Assembly (NCBI GenBank): GCA_005281725.1
Contig: SSBO01000003.1
Coordinates: forward strand, 2,161,036-2,225,035
Source: Wuchereria bancrofti
Taxonomy: Eukaryota; Nematoda; Chromadorea; Rhabditida; Onchocercidae
Length of the DNA: 64,000 nucleotides
Direction: 5' to 3'
Position numbers and translations under genes: made by a program. Positions 10,518 through 24,400 of the stretch are shown one piece after another; position 1 is the stretch's first letter, and every line of letters begins with the position of its first letter. The notes below the pieces were generated by a model that was given only the letters and a program-made list of their open reading frames with translations, ran no database searches and had not been told where the DNA came from.

Positions 10518-13500
10518 TCATAAGCCAGCCGATGCTACGTAAGTTTCAACTTTACAAGCATTGATACCTCGTTCGATTTTGAAGAACCCTTGGTCACCCC
10601 ACCTGAAAATAGTTTTTATGAACCTATGGTGTTTTACAGAAATGAGGTTTTATAAAGTGAGTTTCAGAATTAAGGTTAGTTTCAAATACGTCGAGATTCG
10701 AATATGAGAAGAGTGTTTTAATAGGTGATATCTCATTGTACTCACCATTCACCCCAACTGTTTTTAAGTAACCAATATTTCTTGCCATTTTCGGTACCAT
10801 AACCGATCACTTCAGCTGCATGATTCGGCTCCATTGTTGAACATTCATCGGTGTCCGGTAGTATTCCGGATTTGTAAAATTTGTACCGTTTCGGAAATGC
10901 AAGATCTGTTAGGTAGAAAAAATTGGAGTTCTGTTGAAGAAAGGAATTGAATGCAAATGTCAAAAGTTAAGGGCTGCTATGCTAGAACGTGGGATGTATT
11001 TGTTACGACGCTATTCAGCTCTGGGGTAAAATGAAGTCCAATAACCACTGGAAATTTTTGTAATAGAATTTCGTTCTATGACAAGAAAGGAAGGAAGTCG
11101 TTGCCAAACGTATTTATGTAGAATAGAATTTTTCATAGACCCGGAGGCCACTTCTTACGTTTCTCTAATAGTATATTTGGAATGTCTTCCGTAATTTGTT
11201 ACATTTTAAATCCTAAACATAATTAATTGGAAAATGTCAGTGACAGAAGATACTAGTTGTAGGTATAGGTCAATGAAAGCAAAGGGAAATGTTACATATC
11301 AGTGAAAAATGATTCATTTGCCTTTTCCATTCAGTTTCTCATTTCGGTTATGAAAAAATACTAGTTGTTGTGGTAATATTTGAATTTGAAGAAGTATTAT
11401 GCCACTATTAGTGGTCATCAGTTTATCTTCTAGCCAATGATTCTCTTTATTTACATTATTATTGTGTAACTACTCGAACTATCTTTTGTAAATAATCCGA
11501 GAAAATTTTTGATTCAGGAATTCATCCTTCGCTTATTGATGCTTTTGGGAAGATTTGATGGCATTTAAGAACGTATGAATATGAAAACAATCGTAATTAA
11601 GATAGATTTAGCATTCAATCATTCCTCATACAAAAAGTTTTATAATCCTTAAAAAACGAACTCAATGCAATCGGTGCTACATTTGCTACAAACCAAGCCA
11701 TTGCATTTGGATCTGGATTGATCTGATACAATTTGTCAATGAAAATTTCACCATATGTTGGACAAAAATAATTGTTACCCAATAGTGCAGGATAATTCAT
11801 TGTTTGGGTGAAGCCAATATATTTTCCACGTCTGTAGAATAACATTCATTGCAAGTTTTGATAATTTTATCAAAATTTTTAAGAGAAATTGAATTATTTC
11901 CCTATAAAATATTTTCATAATTTTGATGTTAACTGCAATTGCACCACGGATAAATTTCATCTAGTATTGAAATTTCTTATTATCTTTCTTAATTTTTGTC
12001 CAATTGATTTATAATGTATAATTACGCTTTGCTAAATAACAATGAAGAGTATGTTTTATTGATAGATTGAACTTTGGAAAAGTCATTAAGATATAAATGC
12101 GTAAATATAAATATGTAAAATACCTATTGTGTTTGAAATATTTATGATTGAGTAAGAAAAGAAGTAATATGAAACATGAATTTTTTTATCATAAATATAC
12201 TTGTTTTCGAGTTTAATTTTTCCAATACTGAAAGATACTTAAAAAACAAAAAAGGAGCACTTAAATTAAGATAGGGATAGAATATATTTTTCAAAAATGG
12301 CAACTAACGCCAGAGATTTCATGATACTACCACTCCTACAACCATTGTTGTTATAATCACAATCAAGCATTTCATATTCTGATATGGAAATATACTGCTG
12401 ATATTTGATTGCGTACAATGATTCTATTACTGCTGTTACAGCATATGCATAACATGAATTACAGTTATATGCTAAAAGTACCAATTATTGATTGCTTTTG
12501 TGCTTGAAATCTTAGGAAAAATTAATCACACAGTTAAACTAGTTGAAATTTTCAACATTTTATTTCTTTTATTCATTTCTTTTCAAATTAGAAAATAACT
12601 GAAGATAATTAATTAACTAACATTGTTTTTTTACGGCAGTTACACCTCCTTTCTCCCTCCAATCCCAGTGTGATGGGTATGATGAACCATCTGAGATTAC
12701 ATGAATCCAACCAGCACCATTGTAGCGAAAAATATGACGATCAGGTCCAGGAAGTGGCCCAGAGAACTGCAATTTAAACTTATTTTAAAGCAGTACGGTA
12801 ACGATTTCTTTTTTTCTTTTTTATTGTAACTGATGTCCTGTGGAGTGGTGTATTATGTTGAAAAGAACAGAAAATTTTTGAAATAAAATATAAAATAATT
12901 TTCCTTTTTTTTTCCTTCAAGTTAAGCTAAATTCGACTTTTCCTTAGAAGTAAGTCAAATATGTTGACAAAAATAGTTTGAAAATCAGACTTGAAGGAAA
13001 TTATAAATCCCAAATTAAATTAAATTGGATTAAAATTTGAAAAAAAAAATTGCTTTATGCAAACCGCATCAAGTTCCTCATCAGCCCAATCAGCAAATTT
13101 GGTGATTTCATATGTTGCGCTACTATTTTCATAATTTGATTTCTCTATAAGATGTACATTTTCTTGAAAAAATTTCAAGCGTTCCTGATAGCTAATCGTA
13201 TCATTGTTGAAATCACGAGGATATCTGGAAATTTACAAATTGGAAAAAAAAACAACAACCAAATGCTTGAATTTTTTTTTTAAATCCTTGTTTTTTTTTT
13301 TTCTTCGGTGATTAAAATTAAGATGTAATGATAAATTAGAGTAGGAAAATAATCAGATTCATAGAATCAAAGATGATATAGTTTATTCATGCAAAACTAT
13401 TACAAATGATAAATGTTTTTAAAAAAAAAAATTCAATCACTTTTTTAAATTATAATCATATTACATACTTGATGAGAAACTTGTCATAAATTTCCTTAAT

Positions 13501-13584
13501 TTGTGAAGAACTATGCATTGTCACATTGCAATAAATGCATTGTAATCGTGTAAGCATAGCTGTCAACAATAAAATGGATAGCAT
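10518..13584 (-). CDS. Divergent secreted papain-family cysteine protease (cathepsin L-like)
   Basis: Seven exons on the minus strand: 13584-13469, 13224-13065, 12766-12622, 12471-12309, 11831-11632, 10905-10746, 10602-10518. They total 1029 bases, 342 residues, and all phases close. A signal peptide (MLSILLLTAMLTRLQC) is followed by an I29 inhibitor prodomain at about residues 30-95, with the R-F-N-I-N pattern in ERLKFFQENVHLIEKSN and KFADWADEEL. The mature enzyme starts near SHWDWREKGGVTAVKKQ. The catalytic residues are Gln140 (oxyanion hole), Cys147, His290 (EPNHAAEVIGYG) and Asn310 (KNSWG), so the enzyme looks competent. Oddities: the invariant Trp after the catalytic Cys is Tyr (CNSCYAYA), there is one extra residue between Gln and Cys, and the GCxGG motif reads GCRSGS. 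An acceptor AG abuts the ATG, suggesting trans-splicing right at the start codon. Secreted or lysosomal peptidases of this class act in moulting, digestion and host interaction in nematodes. The donors of exons 3 and 4 are GTTAGT. Confidence 0.9.
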
Positions 13585-16298
13585 CTGTAAGAATGTTGGA
13601 AATGAATGAGATTCTTTCAAAATATACAATAATTTAAAAGTAAATAATATAATTTTAAAATTAATGTGAGATGTTGGAGAAAAAATTGTCCGAATTCTGA
13701 GATATAAAAAATATGAGACAGTATACCGATAGTAATTTTGCTCTTTTTGATTTTAAAAATTAATTCGAGAAATATTGCAAAAATTGTTTGAGGAAGCGAA
13801 GAGCGAGAAATTGCTAATAAAAGGCAAATGAATATTTGTCGAAATTTTAAAACAATCATTTAGGGAATAGTACATTTGTAATGTTTTTATCAGGAACTGA
13901 ATGTTTAAAGATAGAAAAAAAGGAATGATTTTCTTTGTTATGGAAGTTATTTGAATTTTATAAATTTTATTTTTTGACCAATTTCATCAAATAAGGATTT
14001 GAATGTCAACAATAAATCGATATTCGAAAGATCAAACAACAAGAATCTTTTCTTTTTTTTTTGCTTATGTGACAAATGAAATTTTCTAAAATTTTAACCA
14101 GTCGTTTTAGGAGTCTTGCTTTTGCAGTTCTTTTTTGGGAAACAAAATGTTCAGAAACAAACAAGACAAATAATTTCTTAATTGCAAAATCTATTTAGAA
14201 TTTCAAAAATTTATAAATTTTCAAATTTCAACAAACAGAAAGCACAAATAGGATTTCTTCGTCCCAAACTAAAATATTGTATTGTAATGTGAGACTAAAT
14301 TTATTACAGGTTAATAAGTAAACCTGATACTATTTACTGGTGAGTTCAAGAAATTAACTCCTTGTATCATCCCAAGAATAAATCTAATTGATTATTTAAG
14401 TAATTTAAACAAAATGGGAAGAGAAAAGCAATGATAGAAGAAAAAAAACATATCACAAGTGACCATCTATTTAGAGATAAACTTTTTTTTTCATTTTCCA
14501 TCAAGAAATGAAATTGTAGAAAAAATCTGTACAAATAAGGAACACTTGATTATTCGGTGATCATGTAATCTCATTACTCATTTTAACATCAAAAATTTGT
14601 TTGACTCTTTAAGTTGATGGAAAATGAAAAAAAAAAAATGAAATAATCCTTGAAACGAAGGAAACATGGATGTGTTGATTTAGGCATTCAAAGAAATGTT
14701 AAATAGAATTAAAATTTTCTCAACTACTACTAACAACTCCGTAACCTCTCATATAATAGCTTTATGAAATATAATGGATTTCTAGAACAATTTCTTGGCT
14801 AATTTTAGTCGATAACAAAATTCCTTACGTCGATTATAATATTTGAACCATTAAACCTAGAATAGATAGAAATCAAGTACTCTAAAGAATCGATCGATCA
14901 AAAGTAGCTGCAAATTCTTGGGCAAATAAAGCCGATCATTTGAGTTTCAGCGAAAGAAATGGAATCATTTTATAAACACTAAACCTTGCTTTTTTGCGAA
15001 ACCTTACATTTGTTTTATATACAAAAGAGCTGTGATTGTAGCTCACAATAATTTGAGAAATTCAACCCACTACAAACGACTAGCGGCATTGGCACTGCTA
15101 AGATCCGGCGAATCTCACTCAAATCAAAACGAAACATTCGGGAAAATGTTGGGATGATACATCAATTCCTAGCATACTAAAATGTAGTAAAGCTTGAGTA
15201 TTGAATGATCTAATCTAAATACATTCTTTTTTTCGAGACTTCTCGCTTCGTTGCTTAAAACACAAATAATCTGGACGCATGCAAAACAAGCACGCTAGCA
15301 ACAAATTTTATCGTAGAAGAATTTAGACAATGAAGTGAAATGTTGAAATTGTACGATGACAACAATCCTAAATGATGAAAACAAATTCTCTTATAAGTCC
15401 AGGTTACGATTTGGCAACAGCGATAATTTGCGGAATACGAATCTTGGAAAAAAACCGGACAAACGCACATGCAGCTCAATAAATACATGTAAAAACCACA
15501 AATGAAATAACTCAAATGAAAAATAGGTGTCAAGAATTATTGGAAAACAATGAAAGAAAAAAATACAAGTAACAAAAAACCAAACATTCCGGAAACACTG
15601 AGCAACAATAAACAACAGCAACAGTAGGTTATCAGTTTGACAGTAACAACATGAAAATATTTCGAGAAGCTTGTACATGAGAAAAGTAAAAAACTAAAAC
15701 GACATCAGGGGGCAGTTAATATTTATATAACCAAACAGAGTGGCTTCGAGAATTATTTGAACCTTACTGAACAGAAAATTCTTATCTGGACAATTTTGTG
15801 TGCTTTAACTCTAGACATCTACAAATAATGTAGATCATTTTGGTTTGAATAAGATTACAGTAACTTATTAGTTCGACGCTTCGAAGGGAAATGAGAGTCT
15901 TGAAAACCTGTAAGTTTGCAAATAATATAATACAAAGAAAATGACTGCAGTATATATAAGCAATTTAAGGTTGTACTGATTTAGCAGATTCATATCCGGG
16001 AAATGATAAGAAATTCCTTTTGAAATATAAGTAGAATAATACCACCAATCACACAACATTCAACAAATAACGAGATTATATACACTAACTTCATTTGATA
16101 TACACTCTGACTTCATTTATTGTACAGCGTCAGAGTTTTTCTTCACAAACAACCCGAGGCCTCTCTCACAAAGAGCAGACTAAAATTAAATACTGTATAT
16201 CACCAGGCGATATCGTAGAAGAAAAAAGATTTAATAATGATGAAAACCCATCGATAATAAAACCATAGTTGGTATATTATTACCATCAGTTTTAATTA
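13585..16298. other. Intergenic DNA, no supported gene
   Basis: Lies 5' of the cysteine protease gene and 3' of the glutaminase gene. Minus-strand open frames near 15255-15678 are hydrophobic and Cys-rich by base composition only and match no family. A TTTATT (AATAAA on the minus strand) at 16116-16121 is a plausible poly(A) signal for glutaminase, about 180 bases past its stop. Confidence 0.6.
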
Positions 16299-19200
16299 TC
16301 AACTCGAAATTTTCATGTTAAGGTCAATCTGACCACCAGCCCCGTCCGTTATGCTTTCTGCATCCAAAGCACTAGGTCCACTGTTCCCTTCAGATGACTT
16401 TTCCAAAATATCAAATGCTCCATCGCCGTTCTCAGCAGTGCTGGGACTGCTTCCACAATCATTTGAATGATCGAAATAAGATAAACGATCAACCAAAATT
16501 CGCAATTCTTAAATTATTGTTTATTAAGAAGATATGTAAACACAGTTTCAGCTTCTGAAAAATAAAATATATTTTGCATTAAGTTGATTGTTCTTTATTA
16601 TTCCAAGACACGTGAATAGTTCTAAAATAGCACGCACCTTTTTCCCATTCATTTGCTTCTTCTGGCAGATTAATTAAAACATCACCGTTCTCGGGCAACA
16701 GCTGTCGAGCTTTTTCCGGAGGAATTGTTCTGCAACATGCAGCTATAAACAAAGAAAATAACGAAAAAACGTCAAAAAAAACTTTTGGTAATTTTATTTC
16801 AACTAACATTGGCACAAATCCACCAGATATTTTATCCATATATGATTTGATTTTTTCCGCAATTTTGGTAAATCCAAACGATAAAGCATCATCATAAGCA
16901 GTCCTATTCCATCTATAATAAAATGATCCGTTATTGGATTTTCTTTTCAATATTTCATGTATGATAAGGCATATCTAGCGTTGTGATCATGAATAATTTT
17001 CTTCCAGAACATGCTAGCCACTAATTTTGCTTAGACAAGCAACTCAGTATCCTTGACTTCATAAGTATAGTAAGATAAGTCCATAAATCCAATAGTTCTT
17101 TAAAACCTTTTTCAAAAGATATAACTCAATAACACGAGAGACACCACCCATGTTAGGATGGGATCACGTGTTGAAATTATTCAAAAAAAAAACGATATTT
17201 CCATCATTTCGTGTCACTTGGCATCTTACTATAAAATTATCCAACATATCTAATTTAATTTAAGAAAAAAGATTTAGACGCTATAGCTCACATACCAATC
17301 GATTCTATGACTTTCCCCTGTGAAATCATTACAAATTAAGTACCATTTCTTCAAGGATTTCACATGTAAGACCAAGCAATTCCCCAAGAAATTTTACAAC
17401 TAACCTATCTCTCACAAGTGGATTAACATGAGCAATGTCGAGAAAGAAATCCACCATTAAAGACTGTCCTTCTGAAGCAGCTAAATGCAGCGGTGTGCGA
17501 CCATCATAGTCTGACATATTCAAATTAATACCACCCAAAAACATTCTGAAAATTTTGATTATAAATTATGCTGATTATCCCGCAAAGAAAAGTTAATATA
17601 AAATGTTAATTAACGTGAACTCCTATTCGTAATTTTTCCCTTCAAGCTTTAATCATAAAAATCATTTTTTAAGTCACCGTGTGAACGGTCGCTGACCTCT
17701 ACACCACCACATACTTAGAGTTCTAGAAAAAAAATACATGATGCAAGCCATCAACGCTAGTTTACTTAAGTTTATAAAAAAGTTAAAAGTAAACTAGCGT
17801 TGTACTTAAGTTTATGCCATCGGCTTTGAAACTGCCTTACTTCATTCGGCCATCCAAGACAATGTTTCTTTGTCTTCATTAAAGTTTCTACGGAATACGT
17901 ACCTTCGAACATCATCAATGTTGCCTTTCTTAGTAGCAAACATCATTTCCAGAATTAATTCGGATTCATTTGGAACTCCACGTTTTCGAGGATCTATTTT
18001 CTTGGTATCTGCATGCAGCAAACTGTCATAGTTGTGAAAGTTGAAAGTTTCAATCATTTTCTGAAAAATTCAAATAAATAATAGAAATGTTTTAATTTTT
18101 CGAAAATTCTTTTGTGACAACTGATCAGTTAACCTTATCAGTATGTAAATAATTAAAAAATATATACCTTACAGAAGCTTACACCACGCACGCTGTTACC
18201 CATTTTATCCAAAGGTGGAGACCAGATGCAAATTCCCATCAAATTTGGTACCACAACAATCATCGCTCCAGAGACACCAGATTTTGCAGGTAAGCCAACC
18301 TAAAATAATATCATTGGTAGCTAGGTTATATATTAGATATTTAGGTTATATATGCATAATAGGTTATATATTAGATAATGATTTCCGTCACAAACAAAAG
18401 CATTTCAACTTACTTGAAACGCAAACTGACCGCTGTAGTCGTACATCCCACATGAATACATCAATGAAAGAACATCTCGACACGGCCGAGCACTAATGCA
18501 TATTTCGTTGGTAAGTGGGCAAACACCTATGGAAAAAAAATCACAACTCTCTATCTATTCTAGGAACGACAATTGAGAAGTAATGCACAGAATAACATAA
18601 TACGATGTTCTGAAATTAATTTCTCAGAAGCCTGACCAACGCATTACCTTCTGCTTAACTGATCACTATATTAAGCAGAAAATAAATTACAAATGTCAAG
18701 TCTCACCTCCATTAGCTAAAGTAGCTGCCATTACCGCAGCACTTTCACACGTTGTTTCCAATGAACACAACTGGAAATAGAAATCCAGCTCATCCCGGAG
18801 CGATATTGAACCAGGGAAGCAATTATTTTCTTTCATGTAATAAGAAAGCGCGTAATTACGGTCTGCAGTATCACGTTCCGATAGAAAGCTGAAAAATGTT
18901 TCGTCAAATAAGAAAACCTTTGTTAAGCATCGAAGGTTTTCTTTTACATCACAAAACGTATACTTCAGTGAAGATATCTGTTACAAGTTTTTGATAGTAA
19001 AATTTTATTATAAAAAATAAAAAAGCAGTCCAAATAATGTAAAACATTAAATGAACAAAACAACATGAACGAGAAAAACTTACGTCGCATTATTAAAGCC
19101 TATATATCCACCTCCTGCAAGTTTTCTGTATTGGGTTAGCACCTGCAAACATTCTCAGTTTAAATTTCGAGTGCTCCATCCTCTCGATAAAAAAAGTAAA

Positions 19201-21459
19201 CTTCCTCAACTTAGAAAACATGGAAACTATATAAAGAGAGATGAGTTTAGTCCCATAAATTATATTCATCAAAAGTTGATCACAGAGTATTAGAGATTGC
19301 CATAGGTAAACTTACAAAATCATAACGATCAGCCATTTTATGTCCCATTTTCAGCAATGACGTGACAATAATTGCTCCAGCATTTATGAGAGGATTATGT
19401 GGTTTGCCTGTCAAACAATTTATAAGATTTTAAATCTTAAAGCAGTCTAGCTATTCTGTCAGAAAGAGGCTAGCATGAACCATAAGAAAAGATGAAATAT
19501 TTGCTAGATAACTTGAGAAAAATTGAAGTATCTCAGGTAACATAAAAGTTCACCATTGCAATCCAGACATATTTCATTGAATAATCGCCCAGATGGTTCA
19601 TGGCCAACATAGTTGTGAACAAAATCTGCTCCCAAATCAGACGCTACTATTGCATAATTGAAAGCTAGAAAAAGGATTTTCCAGCATAGAGTATGACATG
19701 ACCAGTAATTTCGTAACTTATCTTTAAATGTCAGAGCTATAGAAAATAAATGGTTGCAAAACGAAATTTTTTTTGTAACTTATCTTTTAAATTTTTATTT
19801 ATTTATTACCTTTTGATATGGACTGAAAACAAAACGGCACACGAGCGTCACCGTAATTGACACGTTGTCCATCAATTGTACATATCGAAAGACCCCATTT
19901 CTCCGGATCTACTCTGGCTAACTGAGGAATGTAATTTGCTACTTTGCCTTCATGAATATTCGCACACTGAAATTAATTTGCTGGAGATTTAAAGATTAAA
20001 GGATCCCAATATCGAGTACAACTTTTTACAAATTATAAACTTCTTATAATGACCAAAATAGATTATTAATAAGTTCTTCAAGCAAAAAGTAATTCGTCAG
20101 AAACTTAGATTTTAGAAAAAATGAATCTTTCCCAATCTTTTTTACAGAAAACCTCAAAGTTTCAAGAAAAAAAAGAGAAGACCTGGATAGTAAGACAAGG
20201 AGAAAGTTGCTTGTTAGAGAATTACAACAAAAAAGAACGGAATGATACAAATATAGTAAAACTACTTCATCAAAAATTTCTTTGATCTTGGCAGTAAATT
20301 CGCCCCAACATGGAATAATCAAATCGTTGCGAAGCGTCTGAGCAATTAAATTGATGCTTGGCCGAATACATCTACAATTAATTCTTTGAAGGTAACACAC
20401 TGTTGTACTGAACTTACTATAAGACATTCAATTTTACAAAACAAAAATGGGAAAAAAAATTCAAGTTCGCAAGGTGCAAAAGCTACGGAATAAAAAACGT
20501 CCTGTTTGTTCGAATGATGATTTTTGAAGGTCACGAAGTGACGCCAATCTGTAAATTAACTACTAACTCCTTGAACTGTTTTTTATTTAACAAGCAGTGT
20601 CTAGTATCACAGTCATCCTCGATTTGCAGTTCATATTCATGCATCTTTTCTATTGTATGCTTCAGCCGTGGGTCATCTTCACGGATGCCGAATGACCGCA
20701 ATACCTGCAAACAGAAGTCATTAGTTCTCGAAAACTTCTGAAAGTGAGAACGACAGAGAACTGAGAAAATTAGAAAATGGTATTGTCCGATACTAAAGTA
20801 CTCTTTCCGAGCACGGAAACTTCCCTGCATATTTCTACTAAGAAATATAACAGTATCTTACAGAAAGTAGTTTTCCCAAGGAAGCTTCTTCGGGTTTTTT
20901 GGAGCATTTGAAGAGATCGTACGTAAGATCTTCCTGTGATGGATGTGAAAGCTGATACACATGCTTCAAACCCTTAGCGGTATCATTCAGCAGTCGAGTG
21001 ATAGATGATTTCCGGTTGTTTTTCAAAATCTTGCTTACACTGTCAACTGTAATGTAAACAAACGAACTTAACAAAAATATTGCAAAGTATTAAAAATGTC
21101 GAGGGAAGAAAAAATCGAACGAAAAGATCGAGCACTGAGAATAAGTTTCAGTCAATGATCTTGTGAGCTGATCTTTGATCAGCTCATAAAATCGTCCACT
21201 AATACATCACTACTAAAAGGTTCATAAAAGCGAACAAGCTAAAAGAAACCAATCTAGACGAGAAAAATTTCAAATCCAACAGTTCCAATAGAAAATACAG
21301 CAAAATTGTGAATAAATAAGAAAAACGAAAGGCAGAAAAAGAAAGAAGAATATAATTTCATATTACAAATATAGAATTACCTGCAGCAGAGGCGCACTTA
21401 TATTCGTCGCCCTCCATTGCTTCACAATCTTTATGGCGTTGCTCTTCAGCCAACCGATA
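16299..21459 (-). CDS. Glutaminase, kidney type, with C-terminal ankyrin repeats
   Basis: Sixteen exons: 21459-21381 (coding from ATG at 21417), 21046-20862, 20704-20568, 20371-20266, 19966-19810, 19664-19554, 19407-19316, 19142-19084, 18888-18707, 18526-18414, 18299-18168, 18060-17903, 17545-17405, 16912-16824, 16742-16638, 16507-16299. They total 2013 bases, 670 residues; human KGA is 669. It hydrolyses L-glutamine to glutamate and ammonia, usually in mitochondria. The serine beta-lactamase-like catalytic domain has the SxxK pair at Ser204/Lys207 in [10 protein letters not shown], plus [20 protein letters not shown] and [10 protein letters not shown]. Ankyrin repeats follow ([31 protein letters not shown]), then an acidic, Ser/Gly-rich tail. 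The chosen start MEGDEYKC follows a TTTCAG acceptor 42 bases upstream, consistent with trans-splicing. It gives no obvious mitochondrial presequence, so an upstream exon near 21600-21690 is possible but could not be joined in frame. Confidence 0.93.
17752..17802. repeat. 16-bp perfect inverted repeat in a glutaminase intron
   Basis: CAACGCTAGTTTACTT at 17752-17767 is exactly reverse-complemented at 17787-17802, with a 19-base spacer. ACTTAAGTTTAT is also directly repeated (about 17764 and 17804), and GCCATC occurs on both sides of the structure, like a target duplication. It lies in the intron between exons 17903-18060 and 17405-17545. Confidence 0.85.
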
Positions 21460-24400
21460 CTGAAACCACTTCAAATTTTAAAACTTGATAGGCTATCGTG
21501 GTATATATGGAGAATGTTTTTGATGTATTTATAAAAATCTAACGGATGCACCCATGTAAACCGATAAGTTTTCAAACATATCTGTATACCTAAGCAATCC
21601 CTCCTTTTAGAATACAACTTACGAAAAAGCAATCTGTCAGCTTCCGGAATATACCGCACAGCAACTTCGCTTCCCCGGAACATACCTACCCATTCAGGTA
21701 ATAGGTCAACCCCCGGAACATATCATCACACAATCAATATATGATCTGGAATTGATGCCAGAGCAAATGCTTAAATTTCGATCAGTCGGCACACGAACCT
21801 CTATAAGTGCGAGTAGTTTCGACAATGTCCCGTGTTTTTTAAAGTTTGTTGTTAAATTTCGTTTGTGAGGTTTGTAAGCCTTTTTCCGATTCTGACTATT
21901 CAGGTGCAATTCGGAGTTAACTGGAATTAGAGTGCTCGAAGAAACTAAATGAATCAGTCAACAGTTAGAAGAGGAAGAAACTAATAATTCAAACTATTGA
22001 TTTAAAATTTTTTAATTAAAGGAGGAAACTTTACAATTCGCTAAGGATTTTTTTGAAAGAATCCGAAAATTTTTTACACTATTTAAAATGAGGAAAAAAT
22101 CTATGGAAAAATAGCTATTCTCGTGTACTCTCCCCTCCTAATCATGCATCCTTTCTCTTCCCCAAAAATCTATGATGAAATAGTCGGATTGCAGAGTTAG
22201 ATTGTGTGTTAGATCCTGTTATTTGCATGAAAAGTTTTAAACTGGCTAACCTTAGTTCGTAAAACATTGATCGGCGTTCCACTATACATTTCACTTGATC
22301 AAATTACGCCACTAGCGTTCTGTTCAATAATTCTTGTATCCTTTATTTGATTGTTATATATGATTCGTTAATTAACCTCTCGAAAAATCTTTATCATATA
22401 CTCAGTAAAAAATAATTTTTTTTCTTTAAAAAGAGAAAATATAATTTTATTTTACTTAAGCATTGTGAGACGAAAAATATGGTGACAATCACGCAGGCAT
22501 TTGGTGAATTAATGAAGGAAGAATGTACTTACAACCACACACAATCGATTACAACTATGATGCAATTCGCTCAGTGTCTTTTTCTTTTTTTACTTCCTAT
22601 ATGGGAAAAAGACGTTTCATGGTGGATTATAGGATATTTCGTAAAATATAGTCAAACATCACTTCTGCATGCTCTGAACATGATAGTCTGATAAGTGAAT
22701 GTGATAACATTTAATATGATTATGGCTGATTATGATTCGAAATTAGACCCAGTGTGGTGATTTATGAGTCATAGAAATAGGCTTAATGGAATTATATCAA
22801 CAAATTCCTCCTTCTTATACCATCTACGATGCAGAAACAGCCCAATTCTTGGATCAAGCAACACTATTTAATAGAAATTTTATTGGGAAAAAATAAAAAT
22901 TCTAAAATTGAGAATTTTCAAGAAGGAAAATTGGAATTATTGTTAGGAATTCATTGTTAATGATCCAGAAAATTGCCAGTATGAGTCACCAATTTAATAA
23001 CTTAATGTTGGACAAAATTTCAATGCAAAAGTTCTGTGATTTATTAAAGGAAAAGTGGGTATTGCTTCTTTTTTTACGTAACGTTATGTAAGGAGTGAAA
23101 TGTGGGGAGAAATCAGCTTAAGGAGAAAAATTAATGGACGCTTAGATTGCAAACTATATACTTTCCCGTCTTACATTTTATCACAATGGTTGGAAATAAG
23201 ATTAAAAAGACGAATTGGTAATTCTTACCATTTAAATAAGCAATTCCATTAAAATGACATTAATGCATCAAACAAAATTTTTAGACCGTAATCACATGTC
23301 AATACGTAAATTTTCACTTAAGCATATTTGAAAAATGATAATTGAGGATTTTTCCTCCCTCTCTGCTAATTTTTCGGTGAAAAAAGCGGAAGAGAAAAGT
23401 AAATATTGCAGAATAATTGCACCAACAAGTAATGATGAAAATATTGCCCAAAATAATTGTACTACATTTCCATACATAATATATTTGTTGAGTAGGAGTA
23501 AATTGGTGATAAAATTGAAAAGCCCGAAGTCTTTTAAATCTTTCATTTTTCACGATAGATTAGTCATGTGACCTGAAATTGAATTTAGGAACATTTTGAT
23601 ATAACTTCTATAGTTATAAATATAGAAAAATCATAATGAACGTATGGATTACATACAAATTATTTTAACCCTTTGTTTGGCTACACAATCGATATGACAA
23701 AGATCTAGGATTTTGATTAAGCAATTCTCTCTCTCTCTCTCTTTCTCTGTTTTCTCGCTTATTTCAGTCAGAGAATATTAAAAGTGTTAAATTCCATAGT
23801 ACATCAATTTTTATTGTTTGGAAATCTAAGATATTTGCTAAACCAAAAAAAAAAGTGAAAAAAAAGAGAGAGGGAGACCACTTAATCATTGATGTTATGT
23901 TGCAGAATATCAAAAGAAGGTACTAGCAAGGAAAGGTCATAAGGTTAAAGAGTAAGAGATTTTGGTCAATTATAGAAAACAACAAATGATATTACATTGT
24001 GACGTAGCATACATTGGAGCAGAATTTCTTACAGTTAAACTATTTCATTTAGTTTCTATTCATTGCTATTATTATTTCAATTATTTGTCAAATGTATCAA
24101 TGTAATATATATACTATGGTAATATATCATTGATTGACATATCATTGACATTATTCACGTCTGTTACATTTCAATTGTTTTTTTTAGATAAACTTTTCAT
24201 TAATAAAAGAAATAAATGAACAGAAAATAAACACTATCTAAAAGAGTAAATGTCGAAATACAAAATCATCTATGTCATTTAAATCCTTTTTCTTTTTTTT
24301 GAGTTTTTACATCAGGACAATGAGTCAATTTAACATATTAATGTATTAATCAAACATTCCAACCAGTGTCTTCTCCTATCATTCCAAATATTGAAAATGA

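Noticed and set aside
15255..15678. Overlapping Cys/Phe-rich minus-strand frames that look like membrane proteins
   Set aside because: Two frames are open at once, hydrophobicity follows from A-rich plus-strand composition, and no acceptor or family is evident.
21471..21683. Possible upstream coding exon of glutaminase ending at a GTAAGT donor (ends RLLF)
   Set aside because: Joining it to 21459 puts a stop in the glutaminase frame; the only compatible frame has no Met or acceptor with a pyrimidine tract.
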